In this document: positions 6,417 to 9,552 of the stretch, in pieces
How positions within the stretch are numbered: the stretch's first letter is position 1
Layout: each line of letters starts with the position of its first letter
Assembly (NCBI GenBank): GCA_021162305.1
Contig: JAGGYX010000223.1
Coordinates: 1 to 9,552, forward strand
DNA length: 9,552 nt
Direction of reading: 5' to 3'
From: Thermoplasmata archaeon
Lineage (GTDB): Archaea; Thermoplasmatota; E2; UBA202; JdFR-43
Made by a program: the position numbers and the translations under genes
Notes under the pieces: model-generated
The model's database searches: none
Told to the model about the DNA's origin: nothing
Seen by the model: only the letters and a program-made list of their open reading frames with translations

Positions 6417-7388
6417 ATGGCAATGCAAAAAAGAAGGTGTTTAACAAAATGCGAGGCAGAAACAAGCCCATATTATGGAAAAGAACCAAGAAAAAGGAGC
6501 ATTGAAGAGCTTATAGAAAATGGTGTCGTTGCCATTGACAAACCAGCTGGACCAAGCAGCCATCAAGTTGCGAGCTGGGTTAGAGATATATTGCGTGTCA
6601 AAAAAGCAGGTCATGGAGGCACACTTGATCCAAATGTTACTGGTGTGCTCGTCGTTGCAATTGAAAATGCAACAAAAATAATAGGGCTAATGCACGGCGC
6701 AACAAAAGAATATGTTGGAGTGATGCATGTTGGCTGCGATGTCAGCCCAAAAAAAATTAAAGAGGTAGCAAGAAAATTTGTTGGCAAAATATGGCAGATG
6801 CCGCCCAGGGAGGCGGCGGTGAAGAGGCAGCTCCGCCAGCGCACCATATATTATCTGAATATTCTTGAAGTAGATGGGCGAGATATTCTATTTAAAGTTG
6901 GATGCGAGGGAGGAACATATATAAGGGTGCTGTGTAAGGATATTGGAAAAGCTCTTGGATGTAAGGCAGAGATGGAAGAATTGAGAAGGACGAAGAGCGG
7001 GCTATTTGAGGAAAAGCATGCTGTCATACTGCAGGATCTGCTCGACGCTTACATTTTCTGGAAGGAAGAGGGGGAGGGAAAATTTTTAAGGAAATATATT
7101 CATCCTTTAGAGGATGCAGTAGATTTGCCTTCCGTGGTCATAAAAGATTCAGCTGTCGATGCCATATGCCATGGTGCAAATGTTGCATTGCCTGGCATAG
7201 CAAAAGTTGAAACGGGAATAAAAAAGGGGAGCTTGGTCATAGTAAAAACTTTAAAGGGCGAGGCAGTTGCAATTGGAAAGGCTTTAATGAATACCAGAGA
7301 AATAATGGAAAATGATAAAGGTATCGCCGTGGATACAGAAAGAGTAATAATGAAGGCTGGCACTTATCCAAAAATGTGGAAAAGCTGA
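6417..7388 (+). CDS. cbf5: Archaeal Cbf5, catalytic subunit of H/ACA RNP pseudouridine synthase (TruB family)
   Basis: Cbf5 converts uridine to pseudouridine in rRNA, guided by H/ACA RNAs with Nop10, Gar1 and L7Ae, and can modify U55 of tRNA without a guide. The 323-residue length is normal. Seen in order: the conserved VVAIDKPAGPSSHQV (37-51); the catalytic motif GHGGTLDPNVTGVL (65-78) with nucleophile Asp71; Tyr99 in ATKEYVG; the thumb-loop region PPREAAVKRQLRQRTIY (129-145); GGTYIRVLCKDIG (165-177) with active-site Tyr168 and Arg170; and LRRTKSGLF. A PUA domain spans about 236-320 (HGANVALPGIAKVE, GSLVIVKTLKGEAVAIG), which binds the guide ACA end or the tRNA acceptor. The start may be 6417 (MAMQ) or 6423 (MQK), as no Shine-Dalgarno decides. 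The last five bases overlap the tRNA-Ser gene, suggesting co-transcription. Confidence 0.96.
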   Translation: MAMQKRRCLTKCEAETSPYYGKEPRKRSIEELIENGVVAIDKPAGPSSHQVASWVRDILRVKKAGHGGTLDPNVTGVLVVAIENATKIIGLMHGATKEYVGVMHVGCDVSPKKIKEVARKFVGKIWQMPPREAAVKRQLRQRTIYYLNILEVDGRDILFKVGCEGGTYIRVLCKDIGKALGCKAEMEELRRTKSGLFEEKHAVILQDLLDAYIFWKEEGEGKFLRKYIHPLEDAVDLPSVVIKDSAVDAICHGANVALPGIAKVETGIKKGSLVIVKTLKGEAVAIGKALMNTREIMENDKGIAVDTERVIMKAGTYPKMWKS

Positions 7389-7468
7389 GGTAGCCTAGCC
7401 CGGGAAGGCGCAGGCCTGGAGAGCCTGTGGGGCTTTGCCCCTCGGGGGTTCAAATCCCCCCCTCAGCG
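7384..7468 (+). tRNA. tRNA-Ser (anticodon GGA), 85 nt, no intron, CCA not encoded
   Basis: The gene folds into a complete class II cloverleaf. The acceptor stem pairs 7384-7390 with 7461-7467 (7 bp, perfect). The D stem pairs 7393-7395 with 7407-7409. The anticodon stem pairs 7411-7415 with 7423-7427 (5 bp), with loop CTGGAGA and anticodon GGA at 7418-7420. The long variable arm at 7428-7443 has a GGGGC/GCCCC hairpin closed by TTT. The T stem pairs 7444-7448 with 7456-7460 around TTCAAAT. The discriminator is G7468, as in serine tRNAs. It reads UCC and UCU codons. The first five bases overlap the end of cbf5, including its TGA stop (7386-7388). No convincing TATA box precedes it (only a weak TAATAATG near 7345), so it may depend on cbf5 transcription. 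Confidence 0.97.
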
Positions 7469-7475
7469 CTTTTTT
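7469..7475 (+). terminator. Oligo-T terminator after tRNA-Ser
   Basis: A run of six T (7470-7475) starts two bases after the tRNA discriminator base. This is the expected archaeal terminator and would end both the tRNA transcript and any cbf5-tRNA read-through transcript. Confidence 0.65.
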
Positions 7476-7502
7476 ACCATTAATTTTTATCATTGCACCA
7501 TT

Positions 7503-7513
7503 TTCTATAAATA
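7503..7513 (+). promoter_or_regulatory. TATA box for the 2-hydroxyacid dehydrogenase gene
   Basis: TTCTATAAATA at 7503-7513 is centred about 25 bp before the ATG at 7533. No Shine-Dalgarno is visible (the sequence before the ATG is ATATACCATC). Transcription would begin at or next to the start codon, so this is a leaderless promoter by spacing. Confidence 0.55.
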
Positions 7514-7532
7514 GTATAGCAAATATACCATC

Positions 7533-8513
7533 ATGGCATCTATATTTATAACACGACGCCTCCCTGACATTGCCATAAAAATGCTTGAAGAAGAGCATGA
7601 TTTGCAAATATATGATGGAGATGCTCCTCCAAGCAAAGAAGAAATTATTGCTGGCGTAAAGGAGAAAGATGCTTTGATTTGCCTTTTAACTGATCCAATA
7701 GACAAAGAAGTTATCGATGCCTCGCCTTCATTAAAAATCATAGCAAATTATGCAGTTGGTTATGATAATATTGACGTAGAATATGCAACAAAGAAGGGCA
7801 TAGTTGTAACAAACACGCCAGGCGTTCTTACTGAAACAGTTGCAGATTTAACATGGGCTTTGATGCTTTCAATAGCAAGGCGTATATGCGAGGGCGATGA
7901 GTTTATGAGACAGGGAAAATTCAAGGGATGGGCTCCATTGCTTATGCTTGGTGGCGATATTTATGGCAAAACCCTTGGCATAGTAGGGGCTGGAAGAATA
8001 GGAAAAGCTGTTGCTGCCCGTGCTAAAGGATTCAATATGCATGTAATATATTATAGCAGACATAGAAATGAAGAAATGGAAAAAGAATGTAATGCCTCAT
8101 ATGTAAGCTTTGATGAATTGCTTCGCCAAGCAGACTTCATTTCCCTGCATGTTCCTTTAACGAAAGAAACATATCACATGATTGGCTGGGAAGAGCTGAA
8201 TAGAATGAAACCAACAGCATATCTTATAAACACGGCGAGAGGAAAATGTGTTGACGAGGAAGCATTATATAAAGCATTGAAACAGGGCATAATAGCGGGC
8301 GCCGCCCTCGATGTTTTTGAGCATGAGCCGAGCGTGCATGATGGTTTGAAAAAACTAAAAAATGTTGTTATCACGCCCCATATCGGCTCTGCATCGCTGG
8401 AAACAAGAACTAAAATGGCAGAGATGGTAGCTAAAAATGTTTTGGCTGTATTGAATGGAAAGAAAGCACCCAATTGTGTTAATAACGAGGTATACAAAAG
8501 AATGGGAAAATGA
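7533..8513 (+). CDS. gyaR: D-2-hydroxyacid dehydrogenase, probably glyoxylate/hydroxypyruvate reductase (GyaR-like)
   Basis: An NAD(P)H-dependent reductase of 2-oxoacids, most like the archaeal glyoxylate reductases, which turn glyoxylate into glycolate and hydroxypyruvate into D-glycerate. The 326 residues have the two-domain layout of the family. An N-terminal substrate domain carries NYAVGYDNIDVEYATKKGIVVTNTP (72-96). A Rossmann domain begins with YGKTLGIVGAGRIGKAVA (144-161), with the GxGxxG at G152-G157. The catalytic triad is Arg236 (NTARGKCVDEEAL), Glu265 (LDVFEHEP) and His283 (TPHIGSAS). After the second Rossmann strand the sequence is YYSRHR rather than an acidic residue, which suggests NADP(H) can be used. 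The product may instead be a D-3-phosphoglycerate dehydrogenase relative, but the ACT domain of SerA is absent. Its stop overlaps the start of the downstream lipoprotein gene (ATGA), implying one transcript. Confidence 0.92.
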   Translation: MASIFITRRLPDIAIKMLEEEHDLQIYDGDAPPSKEEIIAGVKEKDALICLLTDPIDKEVIDASPSLKIIANYAVGYDNIDVEYATKKGIVVTNTPGVLTETVADLTWALMLSIARRICEGDEFMRQGKFKGWAPLLMLGGDIYGKTLGIVGAGRIGKAVAARAKGFNMHVIYYSRHRNEEMEKECNASYVSFDELLRQADFISLHVPLTKETYHMIGWEELNRMKPTAYLINTARGKCVDEEALYKALKQGIIAGAALDVFEHEPSVHDGLKKLKNVVITPHIGSASLETRTKMAEMVAKNVLAVLNGKKAPNCVNNEVYKRMGK

Positions 8514-9552
8514 AAGTTAAATTTTTGATACTGGTTACAATACTTATAGCTGGCTGCCTCATCACACCATACAGACATGGATTTGATGAAAATGATGTTG
8601 TAGCTCCAGCACCATATCATGTTGAATGGCAGGAAAAGCCTAAGGCGAGTGCTTTAATTTCGCCTGGCTATAATTATGAATTGAATCTTACAATACCTCC
8701 CTTTTATCCAAATTATTGGGATGCCATAGGGATAAAAGTAAAGAATACAGGAAATACAAATCTTTTCATTTACAACATCGAAATAGACATAGGCGGAAAA
8801 AAATACATTCAATGGGATGGAAAGGATGGAAAGGAAATAAAGCCTGGAGATGAAAAAAGCTTTGTTGCAACATTTAAGGTTTCTTCACCTGGAAAATACA
8901 AATATAGAATAGGAGTGTATCTGATGGCTGGCTCAAGGAAATGGCATGATTATGGATGCAAATATACACAGGAATATGAATTGAATGTAGTTGAATATGA
9001 CATTCCAACTCACTATAAAATCCATAAAAATTATTACACCTATTTCGACAAAATAAAAAAGCTTGTTGACCCCTATGATGATGCGGTGAAACGAAAAGCA
9101 AATATTGCAAGCAGCGGTTATGGCTCTGGCTACAACATTGCAAAAGTATGTGCAATATTTGATTATCTCTATTCCCTTCGCGATACAAAATATGTTAATG
9201 ACCCCGATGATAAGGATATATGGAATAGTCCATCCATAGCTTTGATGCAGGGCGGTGACTGCGAGGAATTTGCAATGGCTATGGCAGCCATGACGATGGC
9301 AGAAGGCGGCACAGCTCGCATTTATTTAACTGATAACCATGCATTTGCTGCCATATATATTGGAAAAGATTTAAGCATCCTCAATAGCATTGATTCCTAT
9401 TATCATGCAAATTTAAGTTATGCTTTATTTGAAGATAATTTTGGCTACTGGATTGTTGCAGATATGCTTTCTTCATTCTATCTCGGTTGCCTTCCTGTTG
9501 GTGGCTATGCTTTGGAAGGGAAAGGAAGAATTTATCAATGGAGCATTGAAAC
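8510..9552 (+). CDS. Lipoprotein with transglutaminase-like domain, 3' end outside the window
   Basis: An open frame of 347 codons runs from ATG at 8510 to the right edge with no stop. The start overlaps the gyaR stop as ATGA, which supports operon transcription. Residues 1-16 are a lipoprotein signal peptide ending in the lipobox IAGC (lipidated Cys16). Residues about 38-162 form a beta-sandwich-like domain (GIKVKNTGNTNLFIYNIEID, then IKPGDEKSFVATF) of the type used for adhesion or spacing. From about 200 a transglutaminase/papain-like core follows: GGDCEEFAMAMAAM with likely catalytic Cys251, DNHAFAAIYIG with His277, and FGYWIVADML with Asp318, a complete Cys-His-Asp triad in the right order. 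Archaeal members of this fold could be peptidases or crosslinking enzymes; the substrate is unknown. It acts outside the membrane. The link to the dehydrogenase is positional only. The fold call is good; the activity is inferred. Confidence 0.83.
   Translation, partial: MKVKFLILVTILIAGCLITPYRHGFDENDVVAPAPYHVEWQEKPKASALISPGYNYELNLTIPPFYPNYWDAIGIKVKNTGNTNLFIYNIEIDIGGKKYIQWDGKDGKEIKPGDEKSFVATFKVSSPGKYKYRIGVYLMAGSRKWHDYGCKYTQEYELNVVEYDIPTHYKIHKNYYTYFDKIKKLVDPYDDAVKRKANIASSGYGSGYNIAKVCAIFDYLYSLRDTKYVNDPDDKDIWNSPSIALMQGGDCEEFAMAMAAMTMAEGGTARIYLTDNHAFAAIYIGKDLSILNSIDSYYHANLSYALFEDNFGYWIVADMLSSFYLGCLPVGGYALEGKGRIYQWSIE

Noticed and set aside
7395..7607. Minus-strand 70-codon open frame with a GGFEPPRG-like sequence
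   Set aside because: This is the antisense of tRNA-Ser; such peptides are a common artefact of tRNA genes.
8174..8620. Minus-strand 148-codon open frame
   Set aside because: It lies opposite gyaR and the lipoprotein start, both strongly supported by motifs, and its Ser/Phe/Cys-rich translation looks like a shadow frame.
1..9552. CRISPR array, insertion sequence, prophage or defence island
   Set aside because: No direct repeats with regular spacing, transposase, integrase or nuclease operon is visible on either strand. The tRNA-Ser 3' end is not followed by an integrase or a duplicated tRNA end within the window.

Overview
The window is an AT-rich piece of an archaeal chromosome. The archaeal assignment rests on TiaS (the archaeal tRNA-Ile2 modification enzyme), an archaeal-type Cbf5, a COG1395-type regulator, TATA-box promoters of the form TTTTTATAT, poly-T terminators, a tRNA-Ser with no encoded CCA, and a PGF-CTERM surface-anchoring signal, which is a euryarchaeal trait. 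A Thermoplasmatota-like or related uncultured euryarchaeote is a reasonable guess, but the lineage cannot be fixed from this window alone.

Layout: positions 1-198 (minus) hold the N-terminus of a winged-helix regulator that leaves the window, divergent from a small cupin (265-630, plus). The cupin converges on and overlaps by 12 nt the 3' end of tiaS (619-1890, minus). Only 26 bp separate tiaS from a divergent COG1395-type HTH regulator (1917-2834, plus), which is coupled through a TAATG overlap to thyX (2834-3490). A separately promoted gene (3536-6352) encodes a 938-residue exported zinc-metallopeptidase-like protein with a FecR-like domain and a C-terminal PGF-CTERM sorting signal. Next come cbf5 (6417-7388) and a tRNA-Ser(GGA) gene (7384-7468) whose first five bases lie inside the end of cbf5, including its stop codon. 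The right end holds a gyaR-like 2-hydroxyacid dehydrogenase (7533-8513) and, in ATGA overlap with it, a lipoprotein with a transglutaminase-like domain (8510 to the edge, incomplete).

How the genes relate: three loci concern translation and RNA (tiaS, cbf5, tRNA-Ser). thyX supplies dTMP and is transcribed with a regulator. Two proteins are predicted to act outside the cytoplasmic membrane, one as a peptidase and one as a transglutaminase-fold lipoprotein, each anchored by a different lipid-linked route. There is no CRISPR array, insertion sequence or prophage. The arrangement looks like ordinary core chromosome with two poorly characterised surface proteins added. The points most worth following up are the cbf5/tRNA-Ser overlap and the multidomain archaeosortase-substrate peptidase. 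No stretch longer than 300 bases lacks a gene; every gap is under 70 bp.
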